NCBI RefSeq assembly: GCF_020215645.1
Contig: NZ_CP084058.1
Coordinates: forward strand, 8,556,001-8,620,000
DNA length: 64,000 bases
DNA from: Nonomuraea gerenzanensis
GTDB taxonomy: Bacteria; Actinomycetota; Actinomycetes; Streptosporangiales; Streptosporangiaceae
Direction: 5' to 3'
Under the pieces are notes generated by a model that saw only the letters and a program-made list of their open reading frames with translations, was not told the DNA's origin and did not search any database. Positions 50,901 to 59,472 of this stretch are shown one piece after another. Both the position numbers and the translations under genes were made by a program. Each line of letters starts with the position of its first letter. Position 1 is the stretch's first letter.

Positions 50901-52235
50901 TCAGCGCTTCACGCGGACATAGTCCGTACGGCTGTGATCGCCGTAGGTGTCCCCGTCCCCGCTGAACACGAACTTCCAGTGCCCCGACTTCCAGGCCTTG
51001 ACCTTCGTGTAGAGCCGCCCGCTGTCACCGGACGTGGTCGTCTTCACGAACTGCCACTTCTTCGAGCCCAGCGCCTTGTAGAACAGCGCCACCTTGCCCG
51101 AGTAACCCTCCCAGGAGCCTTCGTCGTCGACCTGCAGCAGCCCCCTGAACTTCAGGTACTTGCCGCGCTTGACCGGCTCAGGATAGGCGTTGAACTTGAT
51201 CAGGCGGGTGTCCGCCTTCTCCTCCTCGGGCGGCGGGGCGGGCTGGTCGACCTTCACCCAGTCGGGCCGGCTGACCGTGCCGTTGATCCCGCGCGTGCCG
51301 CGGTACTCGGCGCGCCACCAGCCTGAGGTGACGGCCGTGGCGGTGGCGTGGAAGCGGCCGTGGCGGCCGGTCACGTCACCGGTGACGTACTCCCAGCGGC
51401 GGGAGCCGTCGGCCTTGAAGAAGATCGACACGCGCTGGCCGGGCAGGCCGCCCCGGTCCTCGACGCGCAGGGCGCCGGAGAAGGAGAGCGTGTCGCCCTT
51501 GTCCACCGGCTCGGGGCGGGCGTCGAAGCCGGCGATGTGGCTGCCGAGGTTGGCGCGCCGGACGTCCACCCGGTCGGCGTCGCTGACGGAGGCCCTGGCG
51601 GTGGCGGTGGCCGCGAACTCGGCACGCCAGTAACCGGTGGCCTTGGCCTCGACGCGGGCGCCGAACCAGCCGCCGCGGCCGGTCGTCACCTTGGTGATCG
51701 CGCCGAAGGCGTCGGAGCCGCGCTCACGGAAGGTGATCGCGACGCTCTGGCCGGCGTAGCCCCGGCCGTCGGCGAGCAGGCGTCCGGTGACGCGGATGCT
51801 GTCGCCCTTGTCGACCAGGTCCGGGCTGGCGTCGACGTCGTCGAACTTGGTGGTCAGGGCCCTGACGACGTCGAAGGAGCCTGACTGGGTGACCTCCCCG
51901 CCCTCGCCGGAGGCGGTGGCGGCGTAGTTCACCTTGCCGACGGCACCGGGGCCGAAGGCCTTGGTGCCGGTCCACTTCAGCCCGCCGGAGACCGCCGCCG
52001 AGGTGAGCGTGACGGCTGCTCCGTTGAGCTTGAGCTCGGCCTTCGTCGCGTTCGTGGTGGTGAACGTGAATGTGACGCTGACATCGCTGTCGAAGACCAC
52101 GATGGGCGCGGCCGGGCTGAGCTCCACCTTGGTGATGGTGGGGGTGGGGGCCGCCGTCGCGGGCGTGGCCAGGGCCAATGCCCCGGAGACGCCCAGTACG
52201 AGGGCGAGGGCGGCGACACGGATGCGTTGTAACAT
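50901..52235 (-). CDS. Secreted protein with three related beta-sandwich repeats
   Basis: A 444-residue exported protein. The signal peptide is MLQRIRVAALALVLGVSGAL followed by ALATPATA, with likely cleavage after ATAA. Then comes an Ig-like N-terminal domain (about 30-130). Three related repeats of about 95 residues follow, each beginning D/N-A-x-P-(D/E)-x-V-x-x-G and having a G-(Y/W)-(W)-(R/K)-(A/F)-(E/V)-F strand near the end. The third repeat is Lys-rich. There is no sortase or lipid anchor. The start ATG 52235 has AAAGGAA 5 bases upstream. The upstream in-frame ATG lacks this. It may be a cell-wall or matrix protein; the ligand is unknown. Confidence 0.87.
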   Translation of the reverse strand: MLQRIRVAALALVLGVSGALALATPATAAPTPTITKVELSPAAPIVVFDSDVSVTFTFTTTNATKAELKLNGAAVTLTSAAVSGGLKWTGTKAFGPGAVGKVNYAATASGEGGEVTQSGSFDVVRALTTKFDDVDASPDLVDKGDSIRVTGRLLADGRGYAGQSVAITFRERGSDAFGAITKVTTGRGGWFGARVEAKATGYWRAEFAATATARASVSDADRVDVRRANLGSHIAGFDARPEPVDKGDTLSFSGALRVEDRGGLPGQRVSIFFKADGSRRWEYVTGDVTGRHGRFHATATAVTSGWWRAEYRGTRGINGTVSRPDWVKVDQPAPPPEEEKADTRLIKFNAYPEPVKRGKYLKFRGLLQVDDEGSWEGYSGKVALFYKALGSKKWQFVKTTTSGDSGRLYTKVKAWKSGHWKFVFSGDGDTYGDHSRTDYVRVKR

Positions 52236-52288
52236 GCGGGTTCCTTTCTGGAGACCCCAGTGGTTCAACGCGGCATTGAGGGTGCCAC

Positions 52289-52315
52289 GTGTGCACTACA
52301 AGTAGACGTGCACAC
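52289..52315. promoter_or_regulatory. Inverted repeat upstream of the secreted-protein gene
   Basis: GTGTGCAC (52289-52296) and GTGCACAC (52308-52315), perfect 8-base arms with an 11-base spacer, 54 bases upstream of the secreted-protein start. It sits in the roughly 200-base gap between divergent genes and could be an operator for either. Confidence 0.45.
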
Positions 52316-52420
52316 CGCCGGTGAAGTTGTGATTTCTGACAAACAGTTATCAGTCGGAGTCAAAGGGACCGGTCCACGACATGTCACCGGCGTCCGGCAG
52401 ACGTCAGGGCCGATCAAAGA

Positions 52421-52433
52421 CATAATCGATGCT
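52421..52433 (+). promoter_or_regulatory. Putative -10 for leaderless E1 mRNA
   Basis: CATAAT at 52421-52426, then 7 bases and GTG 52434. There is no Shine-Dalgarno. Confidence 0.45.
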
Positions 52434-54653
52434 GTGGCGCGCGACACAGTTGAGACTCACTTCACCGAGACGGTTTCGGCACTCGAGGCGGGGCCTGCGC
52501 GAGATCCGGCGCTGCCGGTGCGCGAGGGCACGTCGCTGACCGGGGAGCGGTGCAGGTCGCTCTTCTGGCGCCAGCTCGACAGCAGGCTGCTCGACATCGC
52601 GGCCCGCTGGCTGCGCGAGCGCGACGAGGGCCACTACACGATCGGCTCCGCCGGTCACGAGGGCAACGCGGCCGTGGCCGCCGCCCTGCGGCCCACCGAC
52701 CCCGCCCTGCTCCACTACCGCTCGGGCGCCTTCTACCTGACCAGGTCCGAGCAGGCGGGCCGGGTGCCCGAGCAGGGCATCCGCGACGTGCTGAAGGGCC
52801 TGACCGCCGCCGCCGACGAGCCCATCGCGGGCGGCCGGCACAAGGTCTTCGGCCATCCCGACCTGGCCGTCATCCCGCAGACCTCCACGATCGCCAGCCA
52901 CCTGCCGAGGGCCGTGGGCGTGGCGTTCGCCATCGAGCGGGCCGGCACGCTCGACGTGCCCGGCGCCTGGCCGCGCGACGCGGTGGCGGTGTGCAGCTTC
53001 GGCGACGCCTCCGTCAACCACGCCAGCGCTCTGTCCGGGCTCAACACCGCCGCCTACGCCACCTTCCAGGGGCAGCCGCTGCCGCTGCTGTTCGTGTGCG
53101 AGGACAACGGCATCGGCATCAGCGTGCGCACCCCCAGGGGCTGGGTGGAGGCGGCCGCGCGGCGGCCCGGCATCGAGTACATCGCCGCCGACGGCTGCGA
53201 CCTGCCCGCCGCGTACGACGCCGCCGCCGAAGCCGTCCGGCACGTACGCGAGCGGCGCTCGCCGGTGTTCCTGCACCTGTCGACCGTGCGGCTCATGGGG
53301 CACGCGGGCTCCGACGTCGAGTCGGCCTACCGCACGCAGCGCGAGATCAGGGCCGACCTGGCCGACGACCCGCTGGTGCGGACCGCCGCGCTGCTGGTGG
53401 GGGCTGGGCTGATCACGCCGGACGAGCTGCTCAAGCGGTACGAGTCGGCGCGCGAGCACGTCCTGAAGATCGCCGAGGAGACGGCGCGCGGCCCGCGGCT
53501 GAGCTCCGCCAAGGAGATCATGGAGCCGATCGCCCCGCGCAACCCGGACCTGATCGCCAAGATCAGCCCGATGGCGGCCACGGCGGCGGCCAGGGAGAAG
53601 GCGTTCGCCGGGGCGCTGCCCGAGGACGACAAGCCGATGACGCTCTCCCAGGCGATCAACCGCACGCTCGCCGACGGGCTGGCCGCCTATCCGGAGATGA
53701 CGGTGTTCGGCGAGGACGTCGCCAAGAAGGGCGGCGTGTACGGCGTGACCCGCGGGCTGCAGAAGCGCTTCGGCGGCGGGCGGGTGTTCGACACGCTGCT
53801 CGACGAGCAGGCCATCCTGGGGCTGGCGCTCGGCTCCGGCGTCTCGAAGCTGCTGCCGGTGCCCGAGATCCAGTATCTGGCCTACCTGCACAACGCGCTC
53901 GACCAGATCCGCGGGGAGGCGGCCACGCTGTCGTTCTTCTCGCGCGGCGCCTACACCAACCCGATGGTGGTGCGGGTGGCCGGCTACGCCTACCAGAAGG
54001 GGTTCGGCGGGCACTTCCACAACGACAACGCGGTGGCCGCGCTGCGTGACATCCCGGGGCTGGTGATCGCCTCCCCCGCCAGGCCCGACGACGCCTCGGC
54101 CATGCTGCGCACCTGCCTGGCGGCGGCGCGTACGTCGGGGTCGGTCTGCGTGTTCCTGGAGCCGATCGCGCTGTACCACACGCGTGACCTGTTCGACACG
54201 GGCGACGGCGGGTGGCTGGCGCCGTACGCGCCGCCCGCGCGCTGGGCGGAGACGCACGTGCCGATCGGACGGGCGCGCTCCTACGGCGACGGGCGCGACC
54301 TGACGATCGTGACGTTCGGCAACGGGGTGCGGATGAGCCTGCGCGCCGCGGTGCGGCTGACCCAGGAGGGCTACGGGTGCCGCGTGCTCGACCTGCGCTG
54401 GCTGGCCCCGCTGCCGATCGAGGACCTGCTGCGCTCGGCCGAGCTGACCGGCAACGTGCTCATCGCCGACGAGACCCGGCGCACCGGCGCGGTCTCGGAG
54501 GGGATCGTGGCCGAGCTGCTCGACGCCGGGTTCAGCGGGAAGATCGGGCGGGTCACCTCGTCCGACAGCTTCGTCCCGCTCGGCCGGGCGGCCGATCTCG
54601 TGCTGCTGTCGGAGGAGGAGATCGAGCAGGCGGCGCGCAAGCTACTGGGTTGA
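52434..54653 (+). CDS. Fused alpha-beta 2-oxoacid dehydrogenase E1 (thiamine diphosphate)
   Basis: A 739-residue protein fusing the alpha and beta chains of a branched-chain-type E1. The alpha half has the thiamine diphosphate motif CSFGDASVNHASALSGLNTA...CEDNGIGIS, with GHEGNAAVAAAL and HYRSGAFYL earlier. The beta half starts near MTLSQAINRTLADGLAAYPE and has FGEDVAKKGGVYGVT and FDTLLDEQAILGLALG. It ends with the transketolase C-terminal domain (VLDLRWLAPLPIEDLL). No E2 or E3 gene is adjacent. The GTG at 52434 is chosen from the -10 seven bases upstream. The frame is open to 52260, but that part is unlike the family. Its end overlaps the convergent kinase by 12 bases. Confidence 0.88.
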   Translation: MARDTVETHFTETVSALEAGPARDPALPVREGTSLTGERCRSLFWRQLDSRLLDIAARWLRERDEGHYTIGSAGHEGNAAVAAALRPTDPALLHYRSGAFYLTRSEQAGRVPEQGIRDVLKGLTAAADEPIAGGRHKVFGHPDLAVIPQTSTIASHLPRAVGVAFAIERAGTLDVPGAWPRDAVAVCSFGDASVNHASALSGLNTAAYATFQGQPLPLLFVCEDNGIGISVRTPRGWVEAAARRPGIEYIAADGCDLPAAYDAAAEAVRHVRERRSPVFLHLSTVRLMGHAGSDVESAYRTQREIRADLADDPLVRTAALLVGAGLITPDELLKRYESAREHVLKIAEETARGPRLSSAKEIMEPIAPRNPDLIAKISPMAATAAAREKAFAGALPEDDKPMTLSQAINRTLADGLAAYPEMTVFGEDVAKKGGVYGVTRGLQKRFGGGRVFDTLLDEQAILGLALGSGVSKLLPVPEIQYLAYLHNALDQIRGEAATLSFFSRGAYTNPMVVRVAGYAYQKGFGGHFHNDNAVAALRDIPGLVIASPARPDDASAMLRTCLAAARTSGSVCVFLEPIALYHTRDLFDTGDGGWLAPYAPPARWAETHVPIGRARSYGDGRDLTIVTFGNGVRMSLRAAVRLTQEGYGCRVLDLRWLAPLPIEDLLRSAELTGNVLIADETRRTGAVSEGIVAELLDAGFSGKIGRVTSSDSFVPLGRAADLVLLSEEEIEQAARKLLG

Positions 54654-56222
54654 CCTGGCCACGGCGCCCCTGATGCAGGCCGGCTTCGACCAGGCGACGG
54701 TGGAGCTCTCCGAGATGCGCAGCGGCACGCCCACCAGGAAGCAGTAGCCGGTGTCGGGGTCCAGGCCGGCGACCCGCGTGGAGGTGGCGCCCTGCTGCAG
54801 GGGGGTGATGGCCTGCTCGCCCTGCTTGACCGGGGAGCGCTGGACGACCACCGGGTAGTCGCGGGCGCCGGCGGGCAGCGACCAGCGCAGCTCCACCAGG
54901 GCTCCCTGGTCGGTCACCTTGACCTGGCGGGGGGCCAGGGCGGCCACCTGCTTCTCGCCGATCGGCTCCTGCGTGTCTGTGGTGCCTTGCTGCTGTGGGT
55001 CGGTGGTGGTGGTCGTGGTGGGCCGGGTGGTGGTGGCGGGGGGCTGCATCGAGAGGTGGACCGCCAGGGCCGTGCCGGCGACCACCACGGCGGCGGTCGT
55101 GCCGCCGATCAAAATCATCCTGCCGGTGCGGGAGGTGGTGGTGCCGGTGGGGTGGGTGGCCGCCGCGTGCGAGCCCTGGTGGGCGGGCGCGGGCGGGCCG
55201 TGATGAGCGGGTGCGGGCGGGCCGTGATGAGCGGGTGCGGGTGGCAGGTGGGCGGGCGCGGGCGGGCTCTGCTGGACGGGCGTGGGCGGCAGGTGGTGGC
55301 CGGTGCTCGGAAAGCCGGTGTTCGCGGGCGGAGGCGGGCCGGCGTCCAGGCGCTGGGGCGGGGCGGCGTCCAGACCGACGAGGTCGGTGACGGGCAGGCC
55401 CAGCTCGGCCTGCAACGCCTGGAGGTGCCGGGCGAGCTCGCGGGCGGACCCGTACCGCGCCCCCGGCTCCTTGGACATCGCCCGCAGGATCGCCGCGAAC
55501 ACCGCCCCCGGCACGTCCGGCCGGTTGATCGGCGGCGGTTCCAGGCTGAGCACCCGGTACATCAGCGGCGCGATCGACGGATCCGACGGGTTGTGGAAGG
55601 CGGGCTGCCCCGCCAGCAGGTGGTAGAGGGTCGAGCCGAGCGAGTAGATGTCGGTGGAGGCCGAGTGGGGCCGGCCGGTGAGCACCTCGGGGGCGGCGTG
55701 CAGCGGGGTGAAGGCCTGGGAGGTGGCCGAGATCTCCGCGGAGTCCACGACCCGGGCCACGCCGAAGTCGGCGATCGCGGGCTCGCCGTACCGGGAGATG
55801 AGGATGTTCTGCGGCTTGATGTCGCCGTGCAGGACGCCCGCGTCGTGCACGGCGGCCAGCGCGCCGGCCAGCTTGACGCCGGCCCGCAGCACGTCGGGCA
55901 GCGGAAGCGGGCCCTCCTTGCGGATCTTGTCGCGCAGGGAACCGTGCTCGAAGAAGTCCATCGCGATGTACGGCTTGCCGGAGCGCGTCACGCCGGTGTC
56001 GAAGACGGTCACGACGTTCGGGTGGCCGGTGAGGCGGCCGGTGAGCTGCAGCTCGCGCTGGAACCTGCGCATCGTGCGCTGGTCCACCCGGTCCACGGAC
56101 AGCACCTTCAGCGCCACGACCCGGTCGAGGCGTTCCTGGTAGGCGCGGTACACGACGGCGAACCCGCCCTGGCCCGCCTGATCGAGTACCCGGTAGCCGG
56201 GTGCGTCCTCGACTGGCAGCAC
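54642..56222 (-). CDS. Ser/Thr protein kinase with fibronectin-like extracellular tail
   Basis: A 526-residue Hanks-type kinase. The catalytic domain (10-265) has GQGGFAVVYRA, the Lys in VALKVL, HGDIKPQN (Gly replaces Arg of the usual HRD, so it is a non-RD kinase) and DFGVARVV. A Pro/Ala/His-rich linker (285-365) repeats HHGPPAPAH units. One membrane helix follows (about 373-395), then a Thr-rich stalk and an external domain of about 90 residues resembling fibronectin type III, with Cys pairs near the end. GTG has GGGGGAG upstream. Its 3' end overlaps the E1 gene on the other strand. Confidence 0.92.
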   Translation of the reverse strand: MLPVEDAPGYRVLDQAGQGGFAVVYRAYQERLDRVVALKVLSVDRVDQRTMRRFQRELQLTGRLTGHPNVVTVFDTGVTRSGKPYIAMDFFEHGSLRDKIRKEGPLPLPDVLRAGVKLAGALAAVHDAGVLHGDIKPQNILISRYGEPAIADFGVARVVDSAEISATSQAFTPLHAAPEVLTGRPHSASTDIYSLGSTLYHLLAGQPAFHNPSDPSIAPLMYRVLSLEPPPINRPDVPGAVFAAILRAMSKEPGARYGSARELARHLQALQAELGLPVTDLVGLDAAPPQRLDAGPPPPANTGFPSTGHHLPPTPVQQSPPAPAHLPPAPAHHGPPAPAHHGPPAPAHQGSHAAATHPTGTTTSRTGRMILIGGTTAAVVVAGTALAVHLSMQPPATTTRPTTTTTTDPQQQGTTDTQEPIGEKQVAALAPRQVKVTDQGALVELRWSLPAGARDYPVVVQRSPVKQGEQAITPLQQGATSTRVAGLDPDTGYCFLVGVPLRISESSTVAWSKPACIRGAVARSTQ

Positions 56223-56268
56223 TCCACTCTCCCCCTGTTGCTGAGGAGTTTAGTGCGAAATATCGGGA

Positions 56269-56967
56269 CTAGAGCGGGTTCATGAGGTACGCGCCGAACG
56301 CCACGGACATCAGCGACACCAGCAGGAAGAAGAACACGTAGAACCCGCCGGGCAGGAACGTCAGCCGGGCGAGCTGGTCGGCGTCGGAGTCCCTGGCCTG
56401 GCGGCGGCGCCGCTTGTGCTGCAGCTCGATGATCGGCCGGATCCCGCCGAACAGCAGGAACCACGCCGCGACCATGGCCACGACCTGCTGGATGTCGGCC
56501 GGCGCGTACATGATCAGGGCGAACACGGCGCCACCCGTGACCAGCAGGATCAGCGCCCCGTACAGGTTGCGGATCAGCAGCAGCATGCAGACCAGGAGCA
56601 GCAGCACGCCCCAGATCAGCAGCGAGATGCGGCCCTGCTCGGTCAGCCAGGCGGCGCCCAGCCCGAGCAGCGGGGGCGCCAGGTAGCCCGCGAGCGCGGT
56701 CAGGACCATGCCGGGCCCGGTGGGCCTGCCTCTGGTGAGCGTCACGCCCGAGGTGTCGGAGTGCAGGCGGATGCCTTCCAGCTTGCGCCGGGTGAGCAGC
56801 GCCATCAGCGCGTGGCCGCCCTCGTGGGCGATCGTGATCAGCCCCCTGGACACCTGCCAGGGCATGCGGAAGCCGACGATCACCAGCGCGACGAGAGCCG
56901 AGACCGCCACGACCCAGGGGTCGGGGTCAGGCTGAACCTTGATCAGGTGGGCCCAGAACTTGTCCAT
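56269..56967 (-). CDS. M50-like membrane metallopeptidase
   Basis: A 232-residue membrane protein of the M50B group. The zinc motif is in ITIAHEGGHALMALLTRRK (HEGGH, the H-E-x-x-H pattern). GYLAPPLLGLGAAWL supplies the typical second conserved stretch. Six or seven hydrophobic segments are seen. Family members cleave substrates within the membrane, but many actinobacterial ones are uncharacterised. On the minus strand TAGGGT lies 9 bases before the ATG (plus 56977-56982), suggesting a nearly leaderless mRNA. The kinase gene follows 46 bases downstream on the same strand, so they may be co-transcribed. Confidence 0.87.
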   Translation of the reverse strand: MDKFWAHLIKVQPDPDPWVVAVSALVALVIVGFRMPWQVSRGLITIAHEGGHALMALLTRRKLEGIRLHSDTSGVTLTRGRPTGPGMVLTALAGYLAPPLLGLGAAWLTEQGRISLLIWGVLLLLVCMLLLIRNLYGALILLVTGGAVFALIMYAPADIQQVVAMVAAWFLLFGGIRPIIELQHKRRRRQARDSDADQLARLTFLPGGFYVFFFLLVSLMSVAFGAYLMNPL

Positions 56968-57097
56968 CGAGGAGAAACCCTAATCGGTCCGCTTACTGTC
57001 CGGGGCGGGGAAAGTGGGGATCCGTCCCGAGCCGGGTGCGGACACCGCGCGACCGTGCGGGGCATGGCCGGTGAGCCGGGCGTGGTCTCATAGGAGG

Positions 57098-57571
57098 GTG
57101 AACGATCGGCACGTGGCGCTCATCAGCGCCTTCTACGACGCTCTGGGCCGCGCGGACTTCGCGGCCATGGAGCGCTGCTACCACCCTGAGGTCAGCTACG
57201 GCGATCCCATCTTCCAGGAGGTCGAGGGGCGCGACAGGGTGATGCGCATGTGGCGGCTCCAGCTCGGCGTGCGCGACGGGTTGAAGTCGGAGTACCGCGA
57301 CGTGACGGCCGACAGCTTCACGGCGACCGCCCACTGGACCGCTCGCTACACCTTCCACAGCACCGGCCGCGAGGTCGTCAACGAGATCGACTCGCTGTTC
57401 CGATTCGAGGACGACCTGATTGTTCGCCACCACGACGAGTTCGATTTCCGCAAATGGTCGAAAATGGCACTTGGTAGGCCACATGGGTTGTTGTTCGGAT
57501 GGACCCCGATGTGGCGCAAGACCATCAGAGACCGCGCGACACAGCGACTCGACGAGATGAGCCCGTCGTAA
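57098..57571 (+). CDS. NTF2-like (SnoaL-type) family protein
   Basis: A 157-residue protein of the nuclear transport factor 2 fold. The N-terminal helix is VALISAFYDALGRADFAAME, then CYHPEVSYGDPIFQEVEGRD and a beta-sheet part ending DDLIVRHHDEFDF. Such proteins are often cyclases, isomerases or binding proteins. The active-site residues cannot be assigned. GTG 57098 gives the family N-terminus, but its GGAGG overlaps it closely. GTG 57113 is an alternative. CorA starts 18 bases after the stop, so the two may share an mRNA. Confidence 0.82.
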   Translation: MNDRHVALISAFYDALGRADFAAMERCYHPEVSYGDPIFQEVEGRDRVMRMWRLQLGVRDGLKSEYRDVTADSFTATAHWTARYTFHSTGREVVNEIDSLFRFEDDLIVRHHDEFDFRKWSKMALGRPHGLLFGWTPMWRKTIRDRATQRLDEMSPS

Positions 57572-57589
57572 CGGGAAGAAGGAGGGGCG

Positions 57590-58708
57590 ATGGCCAGGGT
57601 CAAGGGGTTCAGGCGCAGCGGGGACGTACGCGAGGAGGCGCCCGAGCACTCGATGGACCCGCGTGCGGCCGAGGAGCGCCCCTATCGCCCGACGGTCATC
57701 GACAACGCGATCTACCAGGACGGCGAGCGGGTCGACAACCCCGGCTCGCTCGCCGACGCCTTCGAACGCCTCAAGCAGATGCCGGACGCGATGGCCTGGA
57801 TCGGGCTGTACCGGCCGAAGGAGTGGGAGCTGGTCAAGCTCGGCGAGGAGTTCGAGCTGCACGAGCTGGCGCTGGAGGACGCCATCGTCGGCTCGCAGCG
57901 CCCCAAGGCCGACCGCTACGGCGACACGCTGTTCGTGGTGCTGCGCGCCGCGCGTTACCTCGACGACGTGGAGGAGGTCGCCTTCGGCGAGGTGCACGTC
58001 TTCGTCGGCCCCAACTTCGTCATCACCGTCCGCCACGCCGAGGCCCCTGACCTCCAGGCCGTCCGCAAGCGCATGGAGTCCGACCCCGAGCTGCTGCGGC
58101 AGGGCCCGCAGGCCGTCCTGTACGCCATCCTCGACGCCGTGGTCGACGGGTACGCGCCGGTGGTGGCCGGGCTGCAGAAGGACATCGAGGAGATCGAGGT
58201 CCAGGTCTTCGGCGGCGACCCGTCGGTCTCGCGGCGCGTGTACGAGCTGTCGGGCGAGGTGATCGAGTTCCAGCGGGCGACGGCGCCGCTGGTCGGTATG
58301 ATCCACGGGTTCATCGCGGGGGCGCGCAAGTACGGGGTGACGGACGAGCTGCAGAGCTACCTGCGCGACGTGGCCGACCACGCGATCACCGTGACGGAGC
58401 GGATCTCGTCCTTCCGCCAGATGTTGCAGAGCATCATGGTCGTCAACTCCACCCTGGTCACCCAGGCCCAGAACGCGGAGATGGCCCGGATGACCGAGGC
58501 CAGCATCCAGCAGGGCGAGGAGGTCAAGAAGATCTCCGCCTGGGCCGCCATCCTCTTCGCCCCCACCCTGGTCGGCACCGTGTACGGGATGAACTTCGAC
58601 TTCATGCCCGAGACGCACTGGGCGTTCGGCTACCCGTTCGCCATCGTGCTCATGGCGGCGGTCTGCGTGGCGCTCTACACGGTCTTCAAACGCCGCAACT
58701 GGCTCTGA
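57590..58708 (+). CDS. corA: CorA-family magnesium/cobalt transporter
   Basis: A 372-residue channel of the CorA family. A large cytoplasmic N-terminal domain ends in long helices (VVAGLQKDIEEIEVQVFGG...). Two C-terminal membrane helices flank the selectivity motif YGMNFDFMPE (Gly-Met-Asn). A short basic C-terminus, FKRRNWL, is typical. AAGAAGGAGGGG lies 4-8 bases before the ATG. It passes Mg2+ as a homopentamer in the cytoplasmic membrane. Confidence 0.96.
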   Translation: MARVKGFRRSGDVREEAPEHSMDPRAAEERPYRPTVIDNAIYQDGERVDNPGSLADAFERLKQMPDAMAWIGLYRPKEWELVKLGEEFELHELALEDAIVGSQRPKADRYGDTLFVVLRAARYLDDVEEVAFGEVHVFVGPNFVITVRHAEAPDLQAVRKRMESDPELLRQGPQAVLYAILDAVVDGYAPVVAGLQKDIEEIEVQVFGGDPSVSRRVYELSGEVIEFQRATAPLVGMIHGFIAGARKYGVTDELQSYLRDVADHAITVTERISSFRQMLQSIMVVNSTLVTQAQNAEMARMTEASIQQGEEVKKISAWAAILFAPTLVGTVYGMNFDFMPETHWAFGYPFAIVLMAAVCVALYTVFKRRNWL

Positions 58709-58719
58709 GCCGCCGCTGA

Positions 58720-59472
58720 TCAGTCGGGGAAGCCGATCAGCCGCAGCTCCGCCTCGCTGACGGCGCGGCGCAGCTCCTCCGTGTACGTCGCCACCCGGTC
58801 GGCGTCGAACCTGGCCGAGGGGACCGAGATGGAGAAGGCGCCCACGGCGGTGCCGCGGCCGTTGCGCAGGGCCGCGCCGATGGCCGAGACGCCCTGCTCG
58901 GTGCCCTCGATGTTGAGCGCGTGGCCACGGGCGCGCACCTCGGCCAGCTCGTGCGTCAGGACCGCGCGGTCCCTGGCCGGCAGGTGCTCGTACAGGTCCC
59001 ACAGCTCCTCGGGCGGCAGGTCCGCGAGCAGCGCCTTGCCGCCCGAGGCCAGGTGCGCGGGCAGGATGGTGCCGCGCCGGTCGCCCACGTGCAGGAGCTG
59101 CGCGGACTCCACGCTGTCCAGGAAGCGCACCTCCGCGCCGACCCTGACGACGAGGTTCACCGTCTCCTGGACGCGGGCGCACAGGGCCTCCATCGCGGGC
59201 CGGGTGCGGGCGCGCAGCTCGCGCAGGGCGGAGCCGCCCGGGACGGCCGGGGTCGAGGCGAGGAACGGCCCCGGCAGGTACGTGTGCTGCTCGTCCTGCA
59301 CGGCGAAGTCGCGGTAGACCAGCATCGCCAGCAGCCGGTGCGCGGTGGAGCGGGCGATGCCCAGCTCGCCGGCCACGTCGGTGACCTGCACGCGGCCACG
59401 GTCGCGCAGCATGTGCAGGACGAGCAGCGCGTTGTCCACCGAGCCCAGGGCGTACGGGGGCCTGTTCTTCAC
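58720..59472 (-). CDS. IclR-family regulator
   Basis: A 250-residue regulator. The winged HTH (about 8-70) contains VTDVAGELGIARSTAHRLLAML. The effector-binding GAF-like domain includes LPAHLASGGKALLADLPPEE and EGVSAIGAALRN-like segments (EQGVSAIGAALRNGRG) and ends FSISVPSARF. Its GTG start overlaps the stop of the heparinase-like gene (GTGA), so the two are coupled. IclR regulators commonly control sugar-acid or polysaccharide catabolism, which fits. Confidence 0.93.
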   Translation of the reverse strand: MKNRPPYALGSVDNALLVLHMLRDRGRVQVTDVAGELGIARSTAHRLLAMLVYRDFAVQDEQHTYLPGPFLASTPAVPGGSALRELRARTRPAMEALCARVQETVNLVVRVGAEVRFLDSVESAQLLHVGDRRGTILPAHLASGGKALLADLPPEELWDLYEHLPARDRAVLTHELAEVRARGHALNIEGTEQGVSAIGAALRNGRGTAVGAFSISVPSARFDADRVATYTEELRRAVSEAELRLIGFPD

